Part shown: in pieces, positions 1 through 7,814 of the stretch
Layout: every line of letters begins with the position of its first letter
How positions within the stretch are numbered: position 1 is the stretch's first letter
DNA from: Bryobacteraceae bacterium
Lineage (GTDB): Bacteria; Acidobacteriota; Terriglobia; Bryobacterales; Bryobacteraceae
Reading direction: 5' to 3'
NCBI GenBank assembly: GCA_014379815.1
Contig: JACMLA010000705.1
Coordinates: forward strand, 1-25,584
DNA: 25,584 nt
The notes under the pieces: model-generated
Told to the model about the DNA's origin: nothing
Databases searched by the model: none
What the model saw: only the letters and a program-made list of their open reading frames with translations
Program-made: the position numbers and the translations under genes

Positions 1-115
1 GGTGGAGGTACCCCGATCCATCATGGCCGCCTGGTCCGGCTATCGTATGGAATGTGGACCGTGTGCTGTCGCCAACAATCGCATCCGCCCCGATATCCTC
101 TACTTCCACCAGTAG
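1..115 (+). CDS. 3' end of an unrecognised upstream gene (partial)
   Basis: Reading frame 2 is open from the window edge to a TAG at 113-115. The last 37 codons have mostly G or C in the third position, like the confirmed genes nearby, and encode a plausible C-terminus ending in ILYFHQ. The product cannot be identified from this fragment. It overlaps by 62 bp the only usable start region of the following oxidoreductase, which suggests the two genes are translationally coupled. It may instead be spurious if the oxidoreductase itself begins upstream of the window. Confidence 0.45.
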   Translation, partial: VEVPRSIMAAWSGYRMECGPCAVANNRIRPDILYFHQ

Positions 116-1106
116 TCTCGTTATTCTGGGCGGCGGTCCCGCAGGTGCAATTGCTGCCCTGACTGCTTTGCGCGAAGGCTCCCCGGTTAGTCTGATCGAA
201 CGCGCGACGTTCCCAAAGCATAAAGTCTGCGGCGAGTTTTTATCCCCGGAAATCGTACCGGTCCTCGAGAGCGCGGGCGTTCTGGAACGCTTTCTCGACG
301 CCAGACCGTGGCTGGTTCGGACCATGTCTGTATCTATCGGCTCGCGCGAGAAACGGGCCCGACTCCCAGAGCCTGCATACGGTCTCAGCCGGTTCACTTA
401 CGACAACATGCTCTGGAGCGAAGCGATGGGCCGGGGCGCTGTAGCGGTTGAAACAGGCACTCCGAATGTTATTACCTCCGGGCGTCCTGCGGGAACAACT
501 GGAAAGGGCATGCGACTGTTCGGCTTCAAGGCACACTTCGAAGGACCGGCAGATGACGCCGTACAACTCTACTTCCTGCGCAATGCCTATGTGGGAATTA
601 ACTGCATCGAGGAGGGCCGCACAAACGTTTGCGGACTTGCTCCAGAAGCAATGCTGAAAGAAGTTGGGTTCGAGCCGGAAGCACTTTTCGCAACCAGTCC
701 TCCACTCCATGACAGGCTGAAACCTCTCCAAAGAAACATGCGCTGGCTCTTTACCGGTCCACTCGAATTCCGTCAGCAGTGGAAGGAGACAACGACATAC
801 CGTGCCGGAGATGCGCTCTCATTCGTGGATCCCTTCACGGGCTCAGGCCTGTTGTGCGCCGCAGTCACCGGTTCGCTGGCGGGTTTGCACGCAGCGCGTA
901 AAGTAAGCGTCGAGGCGCATCTGCAATCGTGCAGGCAGGCGATAGGAAAGCCGTTCCTGTTCTCTTCCGTGTTGCGATCTCTGGCAGGGACTGACTGGGC
1001 AGAGAGGCTGATTGGCTTCGTTCCGGGTCAATTACTGTATCGTCTGACACGACCTCAGGCACGCCTTTCTGCAATCAAGCCCGCATTTTCCGGATTTCTT
1101 CGGTAA
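54..1106 (+). CDS. FAD-dependent oxidoreductase (geranylgeranyl-reductase/FixC-like superfamily)
   Basis: This is a flavin-dependent oxidoreductase of 350 aa. The Rossmann dinucleotide motif GGGPAG is at residues 26-31, with the acidic end of the second strand at Glu49 (LIER). KVCGEFLSPE near residues 57-66 is the motif following the first beta-alpha-beta unit in geranylgeranyl-reductase-like flavoproteins. The second FAD-contact motif, GD followed by FVDPFTGSGL, begins near residue 252. Proteins of this type often sit beside type III polyketide synthases and methyltransferases, but no such gene is visible here, so the substrate is unknown. GTG at 54 is used because no ATG occurs before the Rossmann fold. 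GTG at 63 is possible, and the frame is also open upstream to the window edge. The 3' end overlaps etfA tail-to-tail by 32 bp. Confidence 0.8.
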   Translation: MDRVLSPTIASAPISSTSTSSLVILGGGPAGAIAALTALREGSPVSLIERATFPKHKVCGEFLSPEIVPVLESAGVLERFLDARPWLVRTMSVSIGSREKRARLPEPAYGLSRFTYDNMLWSEAMGRGAVAVETGTPNVITSGRPAGTTGKGMRLFGFKAHFEGPADDAVQLYFLRNAYVGINCIEEGRTNVCGLAPEAMLKEVGFEPEALFATSPPLHDRLKPLQRNMRWLFTGPLEFRQQWKETTTYRAGDALSFVDPFTGSGLLCAAVTGSLAGLHAARKVSVEAHLQSCRQAIGKPFLFSSVLRSLAGTDWAERLIGFVPGQLLYRLTRPQARLSAIKPAFSGFLR

Positions 1107-2058
1107 TCGCGGGCACGATGTCGAAGAGGTCTCCAACGATTCCGTAGTTGGCAATCTCGAAGATCGGAGCTTCCGGATCTTTGTTGATCGCGATCACCGT
1201 TTTGGCACCCTTCATTCCGACCAGATGCTGGATAGCGCCCGAGATCCCGATGGCGAGATACACCTTGGGAGCGACCGTCTGGCCGGAACTGCCCACCTGT
1301 CGTTCCATAGGAAGCCATCCGTTGTCGCAGATTGGGCGGGACGCTGCGATCTCAGCCCCAAGCGCCGCCGCAAGGTCTTCTACGATCGAGATATTTGCTT
1401 TCTCGCCAATGCCCCGGCCCACCGATACGATCAACTCTGCGCCTGTCAGGTCCAGAGCCCTGGCACTTTCACGGAACGGCTCCTCGGGCTTTGTCAGGAT
1501 GGATCCGGCGTCGACCACAGGTGTCACAATCTGCACCACAGCAGCCGCTGGTGCGGGAAGCAATTGATCGGCGCGAAAGGCACCCGCTTGTACAGAGAGA
1601 AAGCAGGGTCCTTCTCCCATCACCTTCACGTCAGCACTCAGCTTGCCCTGAAACAACTGTCGAACCAGCGTGGGGTGGTCTCCATCTGCCCGGATCTCCA
1701 CCACATCCGATACCAATACCTGCCCAAAGCGGGTAGCGAGGCGTGGCGCGAAATCCCGCACCTGGTAAGTATGCGGAAAGATGATGTACTCCGCCCGAAT
1801 CTCCCGAATCAGAGCCTCGAGAGCCGCGACGTAGGCTTCTGCGGTATACGCCGCCAGAGCCGGACCGTCGAGCGCGTAGACGTGCTGTAGCTCGTAGGCG
1901 GCCACATCAGAAGCAAGCTTCTCAATGCCGTGCCCCACCACCGCGGCACAAACAGGTAACTCAAGTCCGGAAGCGATTCCCTGAGCAGCAGCGAGTGCTT
2001 CAAACGACATGCGATGGAACTGGCCACCGCTCTGCTCCATCACGACAAGGATGCTCAC
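1075..2058 (-). CDS. etfA: Electron transfer flavoprotein, alpha subunit
   Basis: This is the alpha subunit of the heterodimeric electron transfer flavoprotein, which carries electrons from acyl-CoA or other dehydrogenases to an ETF:quinone oxidoreductase or related acceptor in the cytoplasm. It has 327 aa, normal for EtfA/FixB. The C-terminal FAD domain is clear: ERQVGSSGQTVAP is followed by YLAIGISGAIQH (GISGAIQH from residue 271) and INKDPEAPIF, all hallmarks of the family. It is translated after etfB with a 4-bp ATGA overlap (2055-2058), which supports one operon and stoichiometric expression. No dedicated dehydrogenase lies beside it. The convergent FAD oxidoreductase belongs to the same broad superfamily as FixC/ETF-QO, but a partnership is only a guess. 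Confidence 0.95.
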   Translation of the reverse strand: MSILVVMEQSGGQFHRMSFEALAAAQGIASGLELPVCAAVVGHGIEKLASDVAAYELQHVYALDGPALAAYTAEAYVAALEALIREIRAEYIIFPHTYQVRDFAPRLATRFGQVLVSDVVEIRADGDHPTLVRQLFQGKLSADVKVMGEGPCFLSVQAGAFRADQLLPAPAAAVVQIVTPVVDAGSILTKPEEPFRESARALDLTGAELIVSVGRGIGEKANISIVEDLAAALGAEIAASRPICDNGWLPMERQVGSSGQTVAPKVYLAIGISGAIQHLVGMKGAKTVIAINKDPEAPIFEIANYGIVGDLFDIVPAITEEIRKMRA

Positions 2059-2825
2059 AGAACACGCACCTCGAATCGCAGTTTCTCGACGAGGCTCGCG
2101 GCTTGTTCCCTTGCGCTGCCCTCTATCATCTGGGTCGATTGCGACTTCTGCGGAAGGTACACCCGGTCCGTCCGTAGCACAGGTTTTGTAATCACGCCAA
2201 GATCCGCGACAGACAAAGTCCGAACCTCCTTACTTCTCGCCTTCTTGATCCCCATGAGTGTGGCGTAGCGAAGCTTGCTGATTCCGGACTGTATTGTCAG
2301 CACCGCAGGCATTGGCATTTCAATGTGCTGATACCAGCCATTCTCCAGTTCACGCTTGACGCGAATTCCCGTGCCTTTTACCTCAACGTGCATGATGATT
2401 GTGGAGTGCGCATAGCCCAGCAACTCCGCTACGACCACGCCGGTTTGTCCGAAGCCCTGGTCGTCGGACTGCAAACCCGTCAATAGCAGGTCGGGACGTT
2501 CGCCTTCCACCGCCTTGGCCAGAACCCGGGCAATACCCAGCGTGTCGAGCTTGTCCACCTCATCATCCTGCACGTGGATCGCACGGTCCGCGCCCTTTGC
2601 CAGAGCCTCCCGAATGGTCTGAGTCGCACGAGCCGGACCTGCGCAGAGCACAACGACTTCGCCACCGTTCGCTTCTCTCAGCTGGAGCGCGGACTCCAGC
2701 GCATACGCGTCCGGCTCATTGATCTCCCACGTCAGATCGCTTTCCTGGATCCACGACCCAGCAGCGTTCACACGCAAAAGAGAGTCGCGCGCCGGGACCT
2801 GCTTTATGGCAACGACGATCTTCAC
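2055..2825 (-). CDS. etfB: Electron transfer flavoprotein, beta subunit
   Basis: This is the beta subunit of electron transfer flavoprotein (256 aa), which pairs with the alpha subunit encoded next. It starts MKIVVAIKQVP, typical of EtfB/FixA. It contains the nucleotide-binding stretch LLLTGLQSDDQGFGQTG (residues 113-129) and the diagnostic block VKRELENG (156-163) through PAVLTIQSGISKLRYATL to the basic MGIKKARSK (191-199). The start codon is GTG at 2825 with no convincing Shine-Dalgarno. Only 32 bp separate it from the upstream prolyl oligopeptidase stop, so read-through from that gene is possible, although the two have no obvious functional link. Confidence 0.95.
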   Translation of the reverse strand: MKIVVAIKQVPARDSLLRVNAAGSWIQESDLTWEINEPDAYALESALQLREANGGEVVVLCAGPARATQTIREALAKGADRAIHVQDDEVDKLDTLGIARVLAKAVEGERPDLLLTGLQSDDQGFGQTGVVVAELLGYAHSTIIMHVEVKGTGIRVKRELENGWYQHIEMPMPAVLTIQSGISKLRYATLMGIKKARSKEVRTLSVADLGVITKPVLRTDRVYLPQKSQSTQMIEGSAREQAASLVEKLRFEVRVL

Positions 2826-2857
2826 ACGCGAATGATACCGCGCTAATCCAAGTTAGG

Positions 2858-4975
2858 TCAGTTAGCCTTGGCGCCGAACTTTGGCGTCATCCCGAGATGA
2901 TGGGCCAGAAACGCAAGCACATCGGAACTCTCGTCAATCGTCATGGATTGGGGTTTGCCCGCTCCATGACCAGCCTCGGTTTGAATACGAATCAGCACCG
3001 GTGCGTTGCCTGCCTGTGCCTTTTGCAGGGCCGAGATGAATTTGAAGCTGTGTGCGGGAACCACCCGGTCATCGTGATCGGCGGTAGTCGCCAGCGTCGG
3101 AGGGTACTTCACTCCCGGCTTGATGTTGTGGTAGGGCGAGTATGCGTAAATCGCCTTGAAGTCTTTCGGATCATCTGGCGAACCATAGTCTGATTGCCAG
3201 CCCCATCCGATTGTGAACTTATGAAACCGGAGCATGTCGAGCACTCCTACTGCCGGAGCGGCCGCTCCAAACAAATCCGGCCGCTGCAACAGGCACGCCG
3301 CGACCAGCAACCCTCCGTTACTTCCGCCCTGAATGGCAATACGTTTCGGGCTTGTGTACTTTTCCTTTACCAGGTACTCCGCTGCGGCGATGAAGTCGTC
3401 AAAGACGTTCTGTTTGCGATCTTTGGTACCCGCCATGTGCCATTCCCGGCCATACTCGCCGCCACCTCGCAGCGCCGGTTCCGCAATCATCCCGCCCATC
3501 TCGAGCCACGTTGCATACTTCGGACTGTATGCGGGAGTAACGGGCAAATTGAAACCACCGTAGCCATAGAGCAGCACCGGATTATCCCCGTTTCTTTGGG
3601 CATCCTTGCGTCCGGTGACAAACATGGGAATACGGGTTCCGTCTTTGCTGTTGTAGAACACGAGATCTGTTTTGTATTGCGCCAGGTCGATCGGTACTTT
3701 GGGTTGCCTGAATACTTCACTTCGGCGGGTCTTTAGATCAAAGCGGTAGACTGCGGCCGGGTATGTATAGCTGGTGAAGGTATAAAACGTTTCCGTTGAG
3801 TTCTGTCGTCCTCTGAACCCTCCTGCGTACCCGATTCCCGGCAGACTGACTTCTCCGCGGGGTTTGCCTTTGTCATCGAACATCCGCACGACCGAATGTG
3901 CGTCCTGAAGATACTGGCAAACAAACTGTCCCTGGAAATACGACACTCCCCGCAGCGACTCCGAAGCCTCGGGAATCAAGACCTTCCAGTTGGCTTTCTC
4001 CGGATGGAATGGATCGATCTCAATCACGCTGCCCCGTGGCGACCCGTTTGACGTTTTGAAGAAGAAGCGACTGCCTTCGCTGCCAATAAAGTCGTACTCA
4101 GCCTCAAACCTGGGCAGCAGTTCCTTCCACTCCGATTCACCGGTCTTCCGGAAGAACCACACATCATTTGGCTCCGACCCGCGGTGGACGGCCAGGAGAA
4201 GAAATTGCCCGTCTTCGGTCTCGGTTGCCCCATACATCCAGTCCGCCTTGTCCGGGCGATAGAACGTCAGAGTGTCTTCCGACTGCGGTGTGCCGAGCTT
4301 ATGAAAGTAGAGTTTCTGATTGAGGTTCACGTCGCGCAACTTGTTCGCCTCGTCGGGCTCGTCGTAGCGACTGTAGTAAACTCCTTTCCCGTCCTCGGAC
4401 CACGACGCTCCAGAAAACTTGACCCACCGTAAGCGATCTGGCAAATCCTTCCGTCCCTCGATATCCATGAAGGCCATTTCCATCCAGTCCGAACCTGCTT
4501 TCTGCAGGCTATACGCCAGAAGTTTGCCGTCTTTGCTGGTATACATCCCTGCGAGCGCCACGGTCTTGTCCGCAAACCGGTTGGGATCCAGCAGAATGTC
4601 ACCTTCAGCCTTGGTGCTCTTCGAAACGTATAAAACCGGCCGATCCTGTTTGCCGTCGCTGCGCGTCCAGAAATACCGTTCTCCCGATTTCCACACCATC
4701 GGATAGCGCTCGTACTGGTAAAGCTCTGTCATTTTGGCGTGAATCGGGCCGCGCTCCCGCAGCGAGTCGAGGTAGGGTCTCGAAACCTTGTTCTGTGCCT
4801 TTACCCAAGCCGCGGTCTCGGCGGAGTTGGCGTCCTCCAGCCACCTATAGGGATCGGCAACCTTAACGCCATGCAAAGTATCTACGTGGTCCACGGTTCG
4901 CGTCGTGGGGTAGACAATCGGATCCGCTGCAATGAGTCCAAGAGAAGCCACAAGCCCAAATGGTAAAGCCTTCAT
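2858..4975 (-). CDS. Prolyl oligopeptidase family serine peptidase (S9A), secreted
   Basis: This enzyme cleaves proline-containing peptides on the C-terminal side of Pro. From ATG 4975 it has 705 aa, the normal prolyl oligopeptidase size. A signal peptide (MKALPFGLVASLGLIA) is followed by the conserved N-terminal block DPYRWLED, a beta-propeller over roughly residues 90-430, and an alpha/beta-hydrolase domain. The catalytic triad is intact: Ser552 in GGSNGG, Asp635 in DHDDRVVP and His670 in EAGHGAG. These correspond to the porcine enzyme's Ser554, Asp641 and His680. An alternative GTG at 5017 would add 14 residues ahead of the signal peptide and overlap the divergent cyclase gene, so ATG 4975 is preferred. 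Periplasmic location is inferred from the signal peptide. Confidence 0.93.
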   Translation of the reverse strand: MKALPFGLVASLGLIAADPIVYPTTRTVDHVDTLHGVKVADPYRWLEDANSAETAAWVKAQNKVSRPYLDSLRERGPIHAKMTELYQYERYPMVWKSGERYFWTRSDGKQDRPVLYVSKSTKAEGDILLDPNRFADKTVALAGMYTSKDGKLLAYSLQKAGSDWMEMAFMDIEGRKDLPDRLRWVKFSGASWSEDGKGVYYSRYDEPDEANKLRDVNLNQKLYFHKLGTPQSEDTLTFYRPDKADWMYGATETEDGQFLLLAVHRGSEPNDVWFFRKTGESEWKELLPRFEAEYDFIGSEGSRFFFKTSNGSPRGSVIEIDPFHPEKANWKVLIPEASESLRGVSYFQGQFVCQYLQDAHSVVRMFDDKGKPRGEVSLPGIGYAGGFRGRQNSTETFYTFTSYTYPAAVYRFDLKTRRSEVFRQPKVPIDLAQYKTDLVFYNSKDGTRIPMFVTGRKDAQRNGDNPVLLYGYGGFNLPVTPAYSPKYATWLEMGGMIAEPALRGGGEYGREWHMAGTKDRKQNVFDDFIAAAEYLVKEKYTSPKRIAIQGGSNGGLLVAACLLQRPDLFGAAAPAVGVLDMLRFHKFTIGWGWQSDYGSPDDPKDFKAIYAYSPYHNIKPGVKYPPTLATTADHDDRVVPAHSFKFISALQKAQAGNAPVLIRIQTEAGHGAGKPQSMTIDESSDVLAFLAHHLGMTPKFGAKAN

Positions 4976-5023
4976 CTGGGCATAGAGTAGCGCAGGTATA
5001 TATTCCTCTGAATGCACAGATCA
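4976..5023. promoter_or_regulatory. Divergent intergenic region with a TATATATT core
   Basis: These 48 bp separate the divergently read prolyl oligopeptidase and cyclase genes. The AT-rich core TATATATT at 4997-5004 contains -10-like hexamers on both strands. No matching -35 elements or strong ribosome binding sites are obvious. A bidirectional promoter is inferred from gene layout more than from sequence. Confidence 0.3.
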
Positions 5024-6004
5024 ATGAAAAGACTACTCGCCGTTACGGGTCTGCTCGCGGTGGCAGTGAGCGCGCAAACACCTCGGGGGTGGACACAGGG
5101 AAAAGGGTACGGCTGGGTTTACGGCAAGGACGATCAACTGGGTGCCGTCAATGCAATCAACACGCCGGGCCAGATCCTCGCAGCTCTTCGTGACGTAAAG
5201 TCCGGAAAAGTCTACGACCTTGGCGTTCGTGTAGACAGGTCGTCTTTCAAATGGCCCGGGCATTCGCCCACGGAAATCCTCTCCTTCCGAAGCCCCGCGG
5301 GCGTGAAGACTTTGAAGGATATCTCTTTGTTCGCAAACCACCCGAAAGGAGTGGCGTTCAACAGCTGCGCTCTGTTTATCTCCGATAATGTCGGAACGCA
5401 GATTGATGGCCTCGGTCATATAGTCACCGGGCAGGACAATCACTGGTACAACGGCTTTCGCTCCTCCGAGCATGGCACCGACTTCGGTTTATTGCGAGCC
5501 GACGCGGATTCCATTCCACCCATCATTGCGCGCGCAGTCCTGGTTGATGTCGCAGGCTGGAAGGGAGTCGATGCGCTGCCGTCGAGGTTCGCGATCGGGT
5601 CCAAAGAACTGCAAGCCGCTCTTGAACTTCAGAAAACCGCCATTCAACCAGGCGATGTAGTCCTTGTCAGGACAGGCACTCTACGCTACTGGGGCGAGAC
5701 TGGTGCCGATCACACCAAACTGGGCGAACACGATAGCGCAGGCATTACGCTGGAAGCCGCCAAATGGCTGGTAGAACAGAAAGGAGCCTCCATGGTCGGA
5801 GCCGACACAAGCGGGATTGAGCACGAAGGCGGCATTGCTGTCCACGAGTACCTGCTGATTGAGCAAGGAGTACACATTCTCGAATTTCATAATCTCGAGG
5901 AACTGGCGCGCAACAAGGTATACCGGTTCACCTACGTGGCCATGACCAACCGCCTGAAGGGAACAGTAGCTGGAACTGCGCTCCGGCCCATAGCTCTGGA
6001 GTAG
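5024..6004 (+). CDS. Cyclase family protein (kynurenine-formamidase-like fold), secreted
   Basis: This belongs to the cyclase family (PF04199), whose characterised members include the metal-dependent bacterial arylformamidase KynB. From ATG 5024 there are 326 aa beginning with a signal peptide (MKRLLAVTGLLAVAVSA, then QTP). The ATG four codons upstream at 5012 would only lengthen the signal n-region. The family metal motif HxGTHxDxxxH appears as NVGTQIDGLGH at residues 122-132: Asp128 and His132 are kept, but the two leading His are Asn122 and Gln126. A C-terminal block with DTSGIEH and a final NLEEL matches the family. The altered site makes the reaction uncertain. It heads a + strand run with a phosphatase (35 bp downstream) and a chaperone lipoprotein. 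Confidence 0.8.
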   Translation: MKRLLAVTGLLAVAVSAQTPRGWTQGKGYGWVYGKDDQLGAVNAINTPGQILAALRDVKSGKVYDLGVRVDRSSFKWPGHSPTEILSFRSPAGVKTLKDISLFANHPKGVAFNSCALFISDNVGTQIDGLGHIVTGQDNHWYNGFRSSEHGTDFGLLRADADSIPPIIARAVLVDVAGWKGVDALPSRFAIGSKELQAALELQKTAIQPGDVVLVRTGTLRYWGETGADHTKLGEHDSAGITLEAAKWLVEQKGASMVGADTSGIEHEGGIAVHEYLLIEQGVHILEFHNLEELARNKVYRFTYVAMTNRLKGTVAGTALRPIALE

Positions 6005-6030
6005 ACGGTCTGAACGCCCGTGTGACCATA

Positions 6031-6035
6031 AAGGA
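6031..6035 (+). promoter_or_regulatory. Ribosome binding site of the HAD phosphatase gene
   Basis: AAGGA lies 3 nt before the ATG at 6039 (4 nt if only AAGG is counted) and supports that start codon. Confidence 0.6.
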
Positions 6036-6038
6036 AAA

Positions 6039-6731
6039 ATGGGCAACGGGACGCAATACAAGCTGGTAATCTTCGATCTCGATGGCACGCTGATCGATTC
6101 CAAACTGGACCTGGCGCACTCCGTCAATGCAACGCGAACCTCGATGGGACTCCAGCCTCTGAGTCATGAGCTGATCTACTCCTATGTTGGCAACGGTGCG
6201 CCAGTCTTGATCCGCCGCGCACTTGGCTCCGAAGCCTCGGACTCTGATGTCGAACGTGCCCTTGAGTTCTTTCTCGCCTACTACCGCGAACACAAGCTTG
6301 ACTACACCACCCTGTATCCCGGAGTGGAAGAGGTCCTGACGACGTTGCGTGCGGCCGACATGGCGCTCGCCGTCCTGACAAATAAGCCGTTCCAGATTAG
6401 TCGCGAGATACTCGACGGATTACAGGTTTCGCAGCATTTTTTCCAGGTGTACGGCGGAAACAGCTTCGAGACCAAGAAGCCTGATCCGGCTGGCATTCAA
6501 GCCTTACTCAAGGAATCAGGAGTTGCCGCTGAAGGCGCTCTCATGGTGGGTGACAGCAGTGTGGACATTCAAACGGCGCGCAACGCGGGCGTTACCTCGG
6601 TGGGCTGTACCTGGGGTTTTCAACCGGATTCGCTGGTCACCACGCCACCCGATCATCTGATTGAAAACATGACAGAGCTGCTTAGAATTACGGGCGAATC
6701 GTCCGTTACCGACTCGAACGCTATCATATAA
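6039..6731 (+). CDS. gph: HAD-superfamily hydrolase, phosphoglycolate phosphatase-like
   Basis: This is probably a cytosolic phosphatase of the Gph type, removing phosphate from 2-phosphoglycolate or a similar small phosphoester. The 230 aa match the family length. All four HAD motifs are visible: nucleophile motif FDLDGTLID (Asp13 and Asp15), motif II Thr in AVLTNKP, the motif III Lys near KKPDP, and the acidic motif IV GDSSVDIQTARNAG. The helical cap between residues about 20 and 85 is of the C1 type. The start is supported by an AAGGA ribosome binding site. Substrate assignment rests on family resemblance alone, since related HAD enzymes such as pyrophosphatase PpaX look alike. Confidence 0.82.
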   Translation: MGNGTQYKLVIFDLDGTLIDSKLDLAHSVNATRTSMGLQPLSHELIYSYVGNGAPVLIRRALGSEASDSDVERALEFFLAYYREHKLDYTTLYPGVEEVLTTLRAADMALAVLTNKPFQISREILDGLQVSQHFFQVYGGNSFETKKPDPAGIQALLKESGVAAEGALMVGDSSVDIQTARNAGVTSVGCTWGFQPDSLVTTPPDHLIENMTELLRITGESSVTDSNAII

Positions 6732-6740
6732 ATTCGTCAG

Positions 6741-7769
6741 ATGCGCAAACGTTTTCTCCTGTCCTTAGCCACAATGGCTCCGCTGCTGCTTTGCGCTTGC
6801 AAGTCTTCTGCTCCACCTAACGCAGCCGCGCAGGTAAACACCCGGACCATCACCTATTCCGATATCGATAAACAGCTTGAGTTGCAGAACGCCGGTTCGC
6901 AGGAGAAGGCATCCGGGGATGAACTCTCCATCCGAAAGCTGGAACTTCTGCGAACGCTCGTTGACCAGGAAATCATGTTGCAGCGGGCGGAAAAGCTGAG
7001 TCTGATGGCTACCGAAGCTGACGTGGATGGAAAGCTAAACGAACTCAAAGCACCGTACACAAAAGACGAATTTCAAAAGCAGCTCGATATGCGCAAGATG
7101 TCAGTGGACGACCTGAAAGCACAGATCCGTCGCGACCTCAGCGTCCAAAAGCTGTTCAATAAAGAAATTACGTCGCGAATTTCCATAACCGATGGTGAGA
7201 TCACCGATTACTACAACGCAAACAAAAAGAGCTTTAATCTAGCCGAGCCTCAAATGCGTTTGGCGCAGATCGTTGTCACGCCGGCTCGTGATGCGAATGT
7301 CCGGAATCTGAAGAACGACGATGCGGCGACAGAAGACGCAGCCAAAAATAAAATTCAGACGCTGGAAGCCCGGCTTCGCCAGAATGAGGATTTCAACATG
7401 CTGGCGCAGAACTTCTCAGAAGACCCGGCCTCAGCTCCCAACGGCGGCGATCTTGGCTGGATCCGCGACTCCGATCTGGAGAAAGCCGACCCGATGTTGC
7501 GCCGGGTGATCGCCTCCCTCCAGCCCGGCCAGATCACCAGCATTATTCGCACGCCGGACGGTTACCGCGTCATCAAACTGCTGCTGCGAGAACCCTCAGG
7601 CCAGCGCGAACTTGGGGATCCTAAGGTGCAACAGAACATCCGCGAAAGCCTGATGAATCGTAAGGATCAGCTTCTCCGCGCCGCCTACTACGAAGTGGCA
7701 CGGAACGAATCCAAAGTAACCAACTACTACGCAGAGACAGTGTTCCAGAACAAAAGTCAGACTAAGTAG
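6741..7769 (+). CDS. SurA/PpiC-type peptidyl-prolyl isomerase lipoprotein
   Basis: This is a probable periplasmic folding factor for envelope proteins. The N-terminus is a lipoprotein signal with lipobox LCAC and the lipidated Cys at residue 20; the following Lys does not match the Asp inner-membrane retention signal known from E. coli. Residues about 30-165 form a helical SurA-like chaperone region with many charged residues. Residues about 170-290 form a parvulin domain, with FNMLAQNFSEDPAS, then NGGDLGWI and GQITSIIRTPDGYRVIKLL as landmarks. It has 342 aa. It starts 9 nt after the phosphatase stop with no clear ribosome binding site, so it is probably co-translated. A convergent response regulator follows with no visible terminator between. 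Confidence 0.85.
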   Translation: MRKRFLLSLATMAPLLLCACKSSAPPNAAAQVNTRTITYSDIDKQLELQNAGSQEKASGDELSIRKLELLRTLVDQEIMLQRAEKLSLMATEADVDGKLNELKAPYTKDEFQKQLDMRKMSVDDLKAQIRRDLSVQKLFNKEITSRISITDGEITDYYNANKKSFNLAEPQMRLAQIVVTPARDANVRNLKNDDAATEDAAKNKIQTLEARLRQNEDFNMLAQNFSEDPASAPNGGDLGWIRDSDLEKADPMLRRVIASLQPGQITSIIRTPDGYRVIKLLLREPSGQRELGDPKVQQNIRESLMNRKDQLLRAAYYEVARNESKVTNYYAETVFQNKSQTK

Positions 7770-7814
7770 TCGCCGCAACCAGAACGAATGAACTGGGCGT
7801 CCTGCCGCACGACT

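Noticed and set aside
240..731. Minus-strand open frame of 163 codons
   Set aside because: Antisense to the FAD oxidoreductase; no domain or ribosome binding site supports it.
1225..1890. Plus-strand open frame of 221 codons
   Set aside because: Antisense to etfA, whose FAD-domain motifs lie in the same stretch.
7770..7814. Terminator between the convergent SurA-like and response-regulator genes
   Set aside because: No stem-loop with a T-tract could be found in these 45 bp on either strand.
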